Below, one piece after another: positions 1 through 8,300 of a stretch of DNA of 64,000 bases (the first letter of the stretch is position 1; every line of letters begins with the position of its first letter). This DNA is from Cyclobacteriaceae bacterium (lineage in GTDB: Bacteria; Bacteroidota; Bacteroidia; Cytophagales; Cyclobacteriaceae). The DNA is taken from positions 62,001-126,000 of the forward strand of contig JANQOR010000004.1 of assembly GCA_028285685.1 (NCBI GenBank). The letters are read 5' to 3'. The notes beneath the pieces are model-generated. The model was given only the letters and a program-made list of their open reading frames with translations, was not told the origin of the DNA and ran no database searches. The translations under genes were made by a program, and so were the position numbers.

Positions 1-610
1 TCACAGCATCTGGGAGGCGCGGAGAGCCCAATTCCTCCTCAAAATCCATGATGACTTTAAGATTGAAGTTGGGATTGATCTTTTCGTCGTCGATCGCATC
101 TATGGCAGCCAGCAACATAGCAACCGGGCCCTTGGCATCAGAAGCGGATCGTGCGAACACTCTCCACTCGTCGTCATAATTTTGGATCCGACCCCAGGGA
201 ATCTCCTTCCAGCTTCCGTCGGATTCCCGCATTTTTAGCGCGGGCGTAAACGGGTGTTCCTGGTTCCACCTGGAGGTGTCTACCGGTTGCCCATCGATCT
301 GAAGGTATACCAACACGGTCTTCTTTGCCTTTTTACCAGCTCGCTCGGCTAGCAACAGTGGAACAGTACTCGTTTCAATCCTTGTTGTGGTAAAGTCTCT
401 TTCCTGAAAAGCATTCTCACACCATTTCACATTCAGCTCAATGTCTTCGGGATAAAAAGCATCATTTGGTATACTTAACAACTCTTTCAAAATTGGAAAT
501 GAAGCCTGAGCATAGGTAGCAGACAGGTCTTGCAGTTTTTGTTGATCTAACTTTTGGCCGATCGAACCTGAGAAAACGAAAACGAATGAAAGTGCGGGTA
601 ATAGCTTCAT
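1..610 (-). CDS. M20-family metallopeptidase, exported, 5' part only
   Basis: Exported peptidase of the M20 family (dipeptidase/CNDP2-like). Only the N-terminal 203 residues are present; the gene continues past the left edge, which is why no stop is seen. Residues 1-18 are a signal peptide (MKLLPALSFVFVFSGSIG). Family blocks visible: YLQIDGQPVD (residues 102-111), SDAKGP with the bridging Asp158, and FEEELGSP with the Glu pair around 191-193. Canonical members read HxDVQP in the first block, so the first metal-ligand His is Gln104 here, and the usual DDKG is DAKG. Function as a dipeptidase is a family inference. It diverges from the AraC-type regulator that starts at 723. Confidence 0.8.
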   Translation of the reverse strand, partial: MKLLPALSFVFVFSGSIGQKLDQQKLQDLSATYAQASFPILKELLSIPNDAFYPEDIELNVKWCENAFQERDFTTTRIETSTVPLLLAERAGKKAKKTVLVYLQIDGQPVDTSRWNQEHPFTPALKMRESDGSWKEIPWGRIQNYDDEWRVFARSASDAKGPVAMLLAAIDAIDDEKINPNFNLKVIMDFEEELGSPRLPDAV

Positions 611-649
611 GTAGATGTGATATTTAGAGATGAGCCGGTTGGTCATTAA

Positions 650-682
650 TTTGCCTGAAAAGTTAGCTAAAATTACTTTTTG
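650..682 (+). promoter_or_regulatory. Candidate Bacteroidota promoter for the AraC-type regulator
   Basis: TTTG at 650-653 is followed after 20 bases by TACTTTTTG at 674-682, close to the Bacteroidota -33 TTTG / -7 TAnnTTTG promoter pattern (one extra T in the -7 element). It lies in the divergent gap between the M20 peptidase and the regulator, about 40 bases before the regulator start. By eye only. Confidence 0.35.
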
Positions 683-722
683 CGGACGAGCATCATAAGG
701 AAACGTATCGCATTGAACTGTT

Positions 723-1838
723 ATGACAGATCAACTAAACATATGGGTTGTATTGTACTCCTGCGGTTTTGCGATGGGGTTATTCATGACCTTGCTTTTT
801 GTTGTATTCCGAAAAAAGTATGCCGGCCAAACGATCAATGTCGGGATTACTTTTTTCATCATGTCACTCCTGTTGTTGAGTGAAATTTTGGAGGAATCGG
901 GATTTGTAGATAGCTATCCCATCATCATAACGATAGGTACCGTGCTGGATTTGCTCCTTTGGCCATTTCTCTTGTTTTATGTGCAGTCTATTGTGGAGAA
1001 AAAACAAGGCATTCGATGGACAGATGGATTTTATTTCATTCCCTTCGTCATAGCCCTTCTTTGGCAGACACGGCTGGCGTTTCTCCCTGCAGAGATACAG
1101 CTAAACTACTACTCAGGCGGAATACCTGCAGATATTGCCAAACTGGTTACCTTCAAAATGCTTACATCCTTCGGGTTCCTCTTCTATATTTTGCATTTGC
1201 TGAATGCTTCGATCAAAGCAAAGTCAGGGTTTGTGATGAGTCGGCACTTGCAATTTGTAGTCGTTACGAAGAAATTCTTTGTTGGATTGACCGTGCTCAT
1301 CTCCTTGATCTTCTTGTTGTTTTTTAATCAGTACTTTGAGATTCTCCGCATTACGGACTCAGACCGGATAAGCAGCTTAATTCTTTCGGGTCTCTTCTAC
1401 TTTTTTGCGCTTCAAATATTCAAGAATCCACATCTACTGGAAGATGAACAATACCCCACCCAGGTCAGACAGTTCTTTGATGGCAATGAGGGCGAATATG
1501 TTAGGACCCTGACCGAGTTATTGGAAAGTCAAAAGGTTTATCTAAACGAAAGACTTACTGTCCAGCTGGTTGCCGATGAACTGAAATTATCCAGTCAGCA
1601 ACTGTCCTATCTGATCAACAAGGAACTGGGAGTCTCTTTTAACGACTTGATCAATTCATATAGGGTAAAAGAAGTACAGGAAAGGATCAAAAGCGATGTA
1701 CATCAATCCAAAACGCTGCTGGGCTTAGCACTTGAGTCAGGGTTTAACAGCAAGGCTTCTTTTAACCGAATTTTCAAGAATCATACCGGCATTTCGCCAT
1801 CGGTCTTTTTCAAGAAAGAGGTCTCAAATCAGAAATGA
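723..1838 (+). CDS. AraC-family regulator with N-terminal membrane domain
   Basis: One-component regulator of 371 residues. Residues 1-230 are strongly hydrophobic and look like about seven membrane helices separated by short loops. After a linker, residues 275-371 form an AraC-type double helix-turn-helix (LTVQLVADELKLSSQQLS, then the signature region ending in FNRIFKNHTGISPSVFF). Such proteins are common in Bacteroidota and are thought to sense at the membrane and bind DNA directly. The target is unknown; the alpha/beta hydrolase that follows on the same strand after 57 bases is a plausible one. The ATG at 723 is the first in frame. Confidence 0.85.
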   Translation: MTDQLNIWVVLYSCGFAMGLFMTLLFVVFRKKYAGQTINVGITFFIMSLLLLSEILEESGFVDSYPIIITIGTVLDLLLWPFLLFYVQSIVEKKQGIRWTDGFYFIPFVIALLWQTRLAFLPAEIQLNYYSGGIPADIAKLVTFKMLTSFGFLFYILHLLNASIKAKSGFVMSRHLQFVVVTKKFFVGLTVLISLIFLLFFNQYFEILRITDSDRISSLILSGLFYFFALQIFKNPHLLEDEQYPTQVRQFFDGNEGEYVRTLTELLESQKVYLNERLTVQLVADELKLSSQQLSYLINKELGVSFNDLINSYRVKEVQERIKSDVHQSKTLLGLALESGFNSKASFNRIFKNHTGISPSVFFKKEVSNQK

Positions 1839-1895
1839 GTCGATTTAATCTGGTGCAATCACTCCATTGCAGTTAAACTCAAATAAATAGTGGAC

Positions 1896-2888
1896 ATGAA
1901 GACAATAAACATCTCGTTGCTAGCAATCCTTGTTTCAGCAAGTTTGGCCATCGCACAAAAAAGAGACGTAAGTTTTGAAGGTGGCGATGTAACTCTGAAG
2001 GGAACACTTTACACACCGAAGGGAGATGGGCCATTTCCAGCGGTCGTGTTTGTCCACGGATCAGGAGCCGAGACGAGAAGCAACAGCAACTATAGCGCAA
2101 AATGGATGGCCTCTATTGGATACATGGCCCTCACTTTTGACAAACGTGGAACGGGCGAATCAAATGGAGATGAAGCTGAGATAAATCGGTTCAGTTTCGA
2201 TGACTTGTCGAATGATGTGGTTGCGGCGGTAAAATTCCTAAGCGAAGTAGACGAGGTGAACCAAGCAAAGATTGGTCTTCATGCGGCCAGCCAGGGCGGT
2301 TGGGTCGCTCCACTTGCAGCTTTCAAAACGGACCTGGTGAATTTCATGATCATTAAATCAGCCTCTGTCTGTTCTGTTGGCGATGATAGAGTCTTCGAAC
2401 GTGCGGCACGGTTGAGGAGAGAAGGCTTTAATGAATCGGAAATTGCCGAAGCGCGTAAAATGCAACTTGTTGAGGCCAGAACCATTCCTGACGATAATGC
2501 GCAGGATGAGTTTACACAGCTATTTGAGCAGAACAAAGACAAAAATTGGTTTTCGAGGGTATACGGAGGAAGTGACCCACTTTCACAATCACTGACTGCT
2601 TATAGAAAATGGTACGCCAGTATTGAAGATTTTAATCCTGTTCCTTACCTGGAGCAAATGGATATACCTGTTTTTTGGATATTCGGAGATTCGGCCCTGG
2701 ATCAGCTCGGCCCGGTCCAACAAAGCATCTCGACGTTGGAAGAGCTGAAAAAGAGCGGGAAATCCTATAAGATCGTGTCATACGATGGTGAAGGCCACAA
2801 TGTGAAGGAAAGAAAGTATGAATTGGAACTTTACCGGTGGCTCTCAGACATCAACCGATACGATTCATACAAATTCAAAAAACACTAA
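1896..2888 (+). CDS. Exported alpha/beta hydrolase
   Basis: Serine hydrolase of the alpha/beta fold, 330 residues, probably periplasmic. A signal peptide (MKTINISLLAILVSASLAIAQ) supports the ATG at 1896 rather than the in-frame GTG at 1890. The oxyanion loop VFVHGSGAETR is near residue 55. The nucleophile elbow reads AASQGGW (near 135), a variant of GxSxG, with an acid candidate in FGDSALDQ and a C-terminal EGHNV histidine. The family covers esterases, dienelactone hydrolases and acyl-peptidases; the substrate cannot be named. It follows the membrane AraC regulator on the same strand and may be controlled by it. Confidence 0.8.
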   Translation: MKTINISLLAILVSASLAIAQKRDVSFEGGDVTLKGTLYTPKGDGPFPAVVFVHGSGAETRSNSNYSAKWMASIGYMALTFDKRGTGESNGDEAEINRFSFDDLSNDVVAAVKFLSEVDEVNQAKIGLHAASQGGWVAPLAAFKTDLVNFMIIKSASVCSVGDDRVFERAARLRREGFNESEIAEARKMQLVEARTIPDDNAQDEFTQLFEQNKDKNWFSRVYGGSDPLSQSLTAYRKWYASIEDFNPVPYLEQMDIPVFWIFGDSALDQLGPVQQSISTLEELKKSGKSYKIVSYDGEGHNVKERKYELELYRWLSDINRYDSYKFKKH

Positions 2889-2905
2889 CAACTTGCCACT
2901 GTTAA

Positions 2906-4246
2906 CTAGTAAGGATCATCCACAAACCGAATGTACTCAGTCCCATTAAACTTTGCCTGAGCTTTCAGCAACAACATCCCGTAACCAGCAGATCCATAAA
3001 AGTAGCCGGTGAAAGCGGTCGTATCCCCGGCATTGGCCATGAATGAGAATCGCACTTGTGGCCAATAGCGTTCATTGTTTTCCGAAACGCTTTTTGACAT
3101 CACTTTTTGAAGGAGTGCCTGTTCAAATTGCTGCTCTTCCTCATTTTTAGATTCAAAGTCGAGAAGGAAACTAGCCACGGAAGCTGTTCCAAAACGACTG
3201 TCAAGATAAAATTCATCCTTCCCGAAATCGCTTGAGGCAGGAAGATCAGGTATGCCACTTGCAACGATACCATTGAGACAGGCTCGCTCCCGTTTTCGCC
3301 ACTTTTCATCTTGGGTCACCTTAAACAATTGATAGTAAAACCTTGCTACGCCTGCAGGCCCGTGTGCCCAACCCACATCAAAGGGCCTGCTCCAACCCGG
3401 ATCCGGAAAGCCATATGGAATGAGAAAAATGCCATTTTCCGTTTTCGCGATTGATTCGAGATACGCATTAGCCTCTAAGGCAGCATCCAGGTAATCCGCT
3501 TTTCCGGTGACTTCATACAGTCGAGTCAAAAAGTACCCAATGCCCGCAGCACCGTGTGAAAAATTGGGCAATTCAAAACGGCCATTCTGGCCCCGTTTCC
3601 AACTCAGTCCTGTTTCCTTCGATGCCCTCGCTATCAGTGTCTTACCAGCTTTCTCAGCGATAGAAACCAAATCAGGTCGATCCAGAGCTTCTCCGGCATA
3701 AAGCATGAATAACCCGGTGCCAGCCAGGCCACCGAGCACATCATTTCCAAGCCCCCACGAAATGGTGTCTTCTCTGTTCAGGGCAAAATGATCGATCACT
3801 TCAATGATATGTTCAGCACCAGATCTATATTCCTGATTAGCTGTCATCTTATATGCTTCGATCAATCCGAAAGCTGCTCCACAAACACTTCCATAGGGAC
3901 TAAAGGCCCAAAAGACCTTTTGAAGTGAATCTTGCTTCTGCGGTAGGTGATCTAAGATGTACTCAGAAGCGTTGTTGACTTCCTCTAAATATCTGGGATT
4001 TTCGGTCTCTCGATAGGCTTGCAAATAGAAAATGAGTTTCCCCGCTACTCCGTCAGATAAGGAAAGAGAAACAACATCCTGCTGGTCGATGGCATCCGGC
4101 CATACATTGACCCCGTCTTTTGACACTTTGCTACTCTCCAACCACTGGCTGATTGCCTCAACTTCATCCAGGTATTCGGTGTCTTTTGGCGCTGCGCATT
4201 GGAGGAAACATCCTAAAACCAGTAATCGAGCTATTGATCGTTGCAT
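2906..4246 (-). CDS. LanC-like (alpha/alpha)6-barrel lipoprotein lacking zinc ligands
   Basis: 446 residues with the repeated GxxG inner-helix pattern of the lanthionine synthetase C-like family: GNDVLGGLAG (near 170), NFSHGAAGIGY (near 230), VGWAHGPAG (near 292), DSRFGTAS (near 350) and YFYGSAGYG (near 417). The N-terminus is a short hydrophobic segment ending LVLGC, a plausible lipobox, so it is probably an outer-surface or periplasmic lipoprotein. True cyclases carry zinc ligands as WCxG and CHG; here these positions read WAHG and SRFG, so cyclase chemistry is unlikely. No lanthipeptide precursor or dehydratase is nearby. The alternative is another six-hairpin glycosidase-like protein. Its end is only 17 bases from that of the convergent hydrolase. 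Confidence 0.7.
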   Translation of the reverse strand: MQRSIARLLVLGCFLQCAAPKDTEYLDEVEAISQWLESSKVSKDGVNVWPDAIDQQDVVSLSLSDGVAGKLIFYLQAYRETENPRYLEEVNNASEYILDHLPQKQDSLQKVFWAFSPYGSVCGAAFGLIEAYKMTANQEYRSGAEHIIEVIDHFALNREDTISWGLGNDVLGGLAGTGLFMLYAGEALDRPDLVSIAEKAGKTLIARASKETGLSWKRGQNGRFELPNFSHGAAGIGYFLTRLYEVTGKADYLDAALEANAYLESIAKTENGIFLIPYGFPDPGWSRPFDVGWAHGPAGVARFYYQLFKVTQDEKWRKRERACLNGIVASGIPDLPASSDFGKDEFYLDSRFGTASVASFLLDFESKNEEEQQFEQALLQKVMSKSVSENNERYWPQVRFSFMANAGDTTAFTGYFYGSAGYGMLLLKAQAKFNGTEYIRFVDDPY

Positions 4247-4332
4247 GCGGTCAAAGAAACGATGAGACAGCCTGTGCCGTAAATTTCAACGGTTTGCGAT
4301 TCGCGAATGATTGGTTTTTTTTCGTGAAAAGA

Positions 4333-5148
4333 TCAAGCAAATAGGGACTTGATCTCGGTACGGAAGGATTTTCCAACAGCCAGCTCCTGACCATTTTGAA
4401 GCTTCACCATCATTTGGGTACTGGTCTTCTTCAGGCCCTCCACCTGGCTTACATTGATAATTGCCGAACGATGAATTCGCTTGAATCTATCGGCTGGTAG
4501 CTTTTTTGTGAGATTGCTCATGGAATCTTTGTATATGAAAAAGCCGTTCTCCGTGTGGAGTTTTTGATAATGATCCAGGGCCTCGATCCAAAGCACCTTT
4601 TCCAGCTCAAGAAAGGTGGTGAACCCGTTTTCCTTGATTACGAACCGATCCAGCAATCCATTTCTTGCATCTGTCGGTGTCTTTCTTCCTCTTGAGATAA
4701 AGGCGACAATGATCCAGTAAGCCAACAGCTGAATATGAATAACGTTGGTCAGATACTTGGTCAGAAACCTTGGGAAAATAGGCGTTGATGAAAGGTCGAT
4801 CCCGTAGAGTACGAGGTTGCAAAAGATCATGTGGGTAAGTCCAAGTGCAACGCTAAGTCCAAGATGGAAAGTAAAATTGGAGATCCTATACTGCCGTCCA
4901 ATCGGGAATCTATTTACCGCTTTTACGATTAATGGGACGAAGAGCGCGTACGTGGAGAAGACGATTAAATTATAAAGTAAACTCAGCGGTATGGAATAAT
5001 CACCTGTTGAGGCATACTTGAAGTATTTCTGGAAAGAAACAACTATTCCTACGGCGGCAAGAACTGCAAACGATATTCCGGACCATCTTAACTCAAGTCC
5101 CTTCAATGGAATACTTAGGTTGCCAGGTTTGTTATGCAGCATGGTCAT
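4333..5148 (-). CDS. LytTR-family DNA-binding regulator with membrane domain
   Basis: 271 residues. The N-terminal half contains about four membrane helices (for example the hydrophobic stretches near residues 25-45, 58-78, 93-115 and 130-150). The C-terminal ~100 residues are a LytTR DNA-binding domain: FLELEKVLWIEALDHYQKLH, then the RFKRIHRSAIINVSQVEGL block and the final ELAVGKSFRTEIKSLF. There is no receiver domain, so it acts as a one-component membrane regulator, a common Bacteroidota type. An ATG at 5142 is an equally possible start. The target is unknown; the DUF711 gene lies 25 bases upstream on the same strand. Confidence 0.82.
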   Translation of the reverse strand: MTMLHNKPGNLSIPLKGLELRWSGISFAVLAAVGIVVSFQKYFKYASTGDYSIPLSLLYNLIVFSTYALFVPLIVKAVNRFPIGRQYRISNFTFHLGLSVALGLTHMIFCNLVLYGIDLSSTPIFPRFLTKYLTNVIHIQLLAYWIIVAFISRGRKTPTDARNGLLDRFVIKENGFTTFLELEKVLWIEALDHYQKLHTENGFFIYKDSMSNLTKKLPADRFKRIHRSAIINVSQVEGLKKTSTQMMVKLQNGQELAVGKSFRTEIKSLFA

Positions 5149-5173
5149 TAAACGTATTGGATGGCTAAAGTTA

Positions 5174-6424
5174 TCATTCTATTTTCATGACCGTCGCTGC
5201 TGTAAGAAACGGATTGTCGAATTCAACTTTGTCACCGACACTTTTTCCTGGAATTAAAAACAAACGTGCCGAAAGTGCTTTGTCCGTATACTTTAGAGAC
5301 AGAGAGGCAACATCTGTGTAAATTCTCTCCAGCGTTTTTTGTGAAGTGTTCCCCGGAATAGGGACTACATCAAGACCAGTTCCGGAGACTGACGAAAACA
5401 ATAGTAGTTCCTGAATCGTAAACCGATTTTCGTTTGCTCGCTGTGCTAGTACCTTGTCTTCAATAACAGGAAGCATTAAGCCGGAATATCCACAGGTTTT
5501 TACGTCAAGATTTTTGATTACTTCTGTTATCAATGAGCAGGCACTTAAGGTGGAAGCTCCGCCAAATGGCTGGCCTGTCAATTCCTCTATAGCTCCACCG
5601 ATACTTGCCTCCAATCCCGGAGCGGGTGACGTATCAATACCATCGTATTGCCACCCGGAAGTTTTGGCTAGCTCCATCGCCATCTCCTCCAACGGTTGAA
5701 ATTTTTGTTCCAATTCTGACTTTAGGTTTTGGGCAGCATCATCCCATGTTGAACTCTTGAAAACTTTGGTCAGGATGTTCGGAGATTCTGTCCCAATCGC
5801 GAAGCTTTTGGGTCCTTGATGAAAAGCGGCTGGGAAAAATGGGCTCCCCGGTGGACAATTTGCTGAGGCAGTAAATCTGAAATTTCCCTCGCCTCCAGCA
5901 CTGTTTTTAGAAATGGCAAGAGCTACCTCAGCTGCTGCCTTGATTGAATTTGAATGAATGCCATTCTCCGGTGAGGAAATAGACAGGCTGAAACTCAAAT
6001 TGTCAGTCTCACGAATTAACTCTACCACCCAGTCTGCAATTCTTTCATCATATTCATCAGGCGGCAAAAGATTTCCAATCGAAAACATGATGTTATCTCT
6101 TTTGGCGATCTGATCAAATTTTTTTAGATATGGAATAGCCTCTTCATACGTCTTTCCATCTAAGTACTCATGCAGATGTTGAGTAGAAATTCGTATGGTC
6201 TGAACCGTGTATCCTGCGTTGGAGTAAACATTCCTTGCTTCTTTCAGAAACCTCACAGCATCTCCGATGGTGGTAGTGTCGGAGAGATCCGAAAGTGTAA
6301 TTCCAGCTGTTACAGTACGAATATTAAAATTCAGACCCGGGTCTTGTCCAATCACCTCTTTGCAGCCAAAGAGAACGACGCAAGAGGGCAACAAGCAGGA
6401 CAATAACATTTTTGATAGTTGCAT
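5174..6424 (-). CDS. DUF711/UPF0210-like exported lipoprotein
   Basis: 416-residue protein with the DUF711 hallmark NIRTVTAGI shortly after the N-terminus and glycine-rich FGGASTLSACSLITEVIKNL later on. DUF711 and UPF0210 proteins are related to PFL-like (glycyl radical enzyme fold) proteins of unknown function and are normally cytoplasmic. Here the N-terminus is MQLSKMLLSCLLPSCVVLFGCKE, a signal peptide ending in a lipobox-like LFGC, so this copy appears to be exported and lipid-anchored. No glycyl radical motif was seen. Function unknown. It lies just upstream of the LytTR regulator on the same strand. Confidence 0.7.
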   Translation of the reverse strand: MQLSKMLLSCLLPSCVVLFGCKEVIGQDPGLNFNIRTVTAGITLSDLSDTTTIGDAVRFLKEARNVYSNAGYTVQTIRISTQHLHEYLDGKTYEEAIPYLKKFDQIAKRDNIMFSIGNLLPPDEYDERIADWVVELIRETDNLSFSLSISSPENGIHSNSIKAAAEVALAISKNSAGGEGNFRFTASANCPPGSPFFPAAFHQGPKSFAIGTESPNILTKVFKSSTWDDAAQNLKSELEQKFQPLEEMAMELAKTSGWQYDGIDTSPAPGLEASIGGAIEELTGQPFGGASTLSACSLITEVIKNLDVKTCGYSGLMLPVIEDKVLAQRANENRFTIQELLLFSSVSGTGLDVVPIPGNTSQKTLERIYTDVASLSLKYTDKALSARLFLIPGKSVGDKVEFDNPFLTAATVMKIE

Positions 6425-6503
6425 ATGGTTGAAACGGTTAGCTCATAGAAAGTTAATCATTTGTAATTGAGTAGGTTAACGAGCAAAGACTGCGGTGCTT
6501 AGC

Positions 6504-7157
6504 TTAGGCAGATATCACCGGCATTTTTCTGATCAACGCATCGTTGTCTAATGCTTCCACCATGTAGGTAGCCACACTTCTACGACTAATGGTCAATTTA
6601 GGCTTTGGCTCGTTTCCATAGCTCTCGATGATTTTCTGTTCTTTTTTCGAGTTAGTTAGACCAGACGGACGGACAATGGTCCAGGCGAGACCGGATGCTT
6701 TTAGCAGATTTTCTTGTCGTTCATGATCCAGGTACGCAGCACCAATATTGCTGTTATCCACGAACCAACGAAACCATCCAGGTAGTTCTTCCCTGGAATC
6801 GGAAACTCCCCAGGCTGAGCATACCACAATTCTTTTTATTGAATGTTTTTCTGCAAGCGGAATCAGACTCTTCATCGTGTCAGACAAGAACGTTTTCGGG
6901 GTTCTGAGCCTCGCCCATGGAAAGTCGGAGGTCCGCGACACATTCAATGCGCTGATGATCGCATTGCACCCTTGCATTGCCTGATCAAGAATTTCCTGAT
7001 TTTCAGGTGAGCCAAGAAATAGCTTGATGTTGCGATCTTTTCTCGAAACTCTTAACTCGTCTCTGACCAGGCAGTTGACTTCAAAACCTTTTTTACATGC
7101 TATATCGAGGGCTAATTTGCCGGTTCTACCGGTCCCGCCGAGTAACAGTATTCGCAT
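6504..7157 (-). CDS. NAD(P)-binding protein, atypical SDR (NmrA/YwnB-like)
   Basis: 217 residues beginning MRILLLGGTGRTGKLALDIA, the GGTGxTG dinucleotide-binding loop of atypical short-chain dehydrogenases. Further family signs are IISALNVSRTS after strand 4, KRIVVCSAWGVSDS after strand 5, and WTIVRPSGLTNS. The canonical YxxxK catalytic pair is not evident, so it may be a redox-sensing or binding protein rather than a dehydrogenase. Length is typical of the YwnB/BVR-B-like group. Transcribed alone; its 5' flank (7158-7290) shows no other feature. Confidence 0.8.
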   Translation of the reverse strand: MRILLLGGTGRTGKLALDIACKKGFEVNCLVRDELRVSRKDRNIKLFLGSPENQEILDQAMQGCNAIISALNVSRTSDFPWARLRTPKTFLSDTMKSLIPLAEKHSIKRIVVCSAWGVSDSREELPGWFRWFVDNSNIGAAYLDHERQENLLKASGLAWTIVRPSGLTNSKKEQKIIESYGNEPKPKLTISRRSVATYMVEALDNDALIRKMPVISA

Positions 7158-7290
7158 TTTATCGACTCTTTTAATTAGCCTTGAAAGTTAGTGACGAATT
7201 CGTAGCGTTGGACGACACTAGCTAAAAAAATACCAAAAGCAATTGAGGCAATACGAACAATCAAGGAGGAGTCAATGGGACAAACGAAAC

Positions 7291-7320
7291 ACCTTGCTTC
7301 AAGTTAGACCGAAGTAAGGT
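7291..7320. repeat. Perfect-length hairpin, possible terminator
   Basis: A 10-base stem ACCTTGCTTC (7291-7300) / GAAGTAAGGT (7311-7320) with a 10-base loop; the pairing has one G-U on the plus strand and an A-C mismatch on the minus strand. It lies 27 bases downstream of the minus-strand gene at 7348, but no strong T-run follows, so the terminator role is uncertain. Confidence 0.4.
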
Positions 7321-7347
7321 GTATTTCAGCAATTAGTGGTTCACCAG

Positions 7348-8163
7348 CTAGCTAGTGAGAACCTTTTCTTCAAAGAAGTTAGGTGAAATATCTGTCCAAT
7401 GTACTGCTGAAAAATCTGAGCAATAGAGAATTCCATGTCCATGTTGATTATCAACTATTCCAACAACACCTTGTGAAGGATGACCTGAAATAGCGGTAAG
7501 GCCCAAAGGAATGTTAGTGATTTCAGACCAGGCCTCCGAATCTCCGTAATTTGGCATCGCATACATTTTCCCCTCACCGTAGATGATGATTCCATTGTGA
7601 TTGTTTCCCGTAATTAATTCTATGTCAATCGGGGCATTTTTTCTTGCATGCCATGTATCGTTATCCAGATAAATAGTTTCCACTCTTCGAGGCCTACCAT
7701 TCTCATCGTCACCAAATATGATCCATCCATCACGCCCACTTCCCGCAATGCCCTTGATTTCAAAATTTGCCGGGTCGGCGTCTTTCCACGATTTATTATA
7801 GTCCTGGAGGAATCTGAGGTTTGTGCCATTATAGACAGCGACACCAATACCACCCTCATTGCTGCCAATGATGCCCTGGATGTCTCGATCATCCCAAGGC
7901 TTTGTTCCAATCTTGGACCAGCTTTGCTTGGTATAGTCATTCAGATAATAGATGGTGTTATCGCTATCGTAAAAAATAGGACCATTGCTATTGTCTCCTG
8001 TTAACCCCAGCGGCTGAGCGGTCAGGACAGGCTGAACATAGTTCCAGTTTAATTTACCCTCTCCATCCCTCGTGAAAGAGGTAAGGTAAAGTAAGTGTTC
8101 TTTTTTGCTGTGATATACGATACATCCCGTACCTGTATTACCAGTAAGAAGTGTATAGATCAT
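7348..8163 (-). CDS. Repeat protein, probably beta-propeller, unknown function
   Basis: 271 residues with no signal peptide, built from about six degenerate repeats of 40-45 residues. Each has the core LTGNxxxGIIxY followed by a strand and a W(S/K)xI turn, for example LTGNTGTGCIVY, LTGDNSNGPIFY, IIGSNEGGIGVAVY, IAGSGRDGWIIF, ITGNNHNGIIIY and ISGHPSQGVVGI. The spacing and the Gly/Asn/Trp pattern suggest a six-bladed propeller or lectin-like fold. I do not recognise a named family. It lies 137 bases beyond the TPR-AraC regulator gene, in the same orientation and thus downstream of it. Confidence 0.7.
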   Translation of the reverse strand: MIYTLLTGNTGTGCIVYHSKKEHLLYLTSFTRDGEGKLNWNYVQPVLTAQPLGLTGDNSNGPIFYDSDNTIYYLNDYTKQSWSKIGTKPWDDRDIQGIIGSNEGGIGVAVYNGTNLRFLQDYNKSWKDADPANFEIKGIAGSGRDGWIIFGDDENGRPRRVETIYLDNDTWHARKNAPIDIELITGNNHNGIIIYGEGKMYAMPNYGDSEAWSEITNIPLGLTAISGHPSQGVVGIVDNQHGHGILYCSDFSAVHWTDISPNFFEEKVLTS

Positions 8164-8300
8164 AGATAAATTTGTTTAGCGGTTTTTGACGAGCTGATTG
8201 GATAGAATCAGGCTCAGACAATTTGTTTCGAAACAAATCAAGGGATGAATCCCGACAAACTTTTGTCGTTAATTGCCAAAAACTTGACTGTGGTTGCCAT

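Noticed and set aside
2906-4246. Lanthipeptide biosynthesis locus
   Set aside because: No dehydratase, precursor or exporter in the surroundings and the zinc ligands of LanC are missing.
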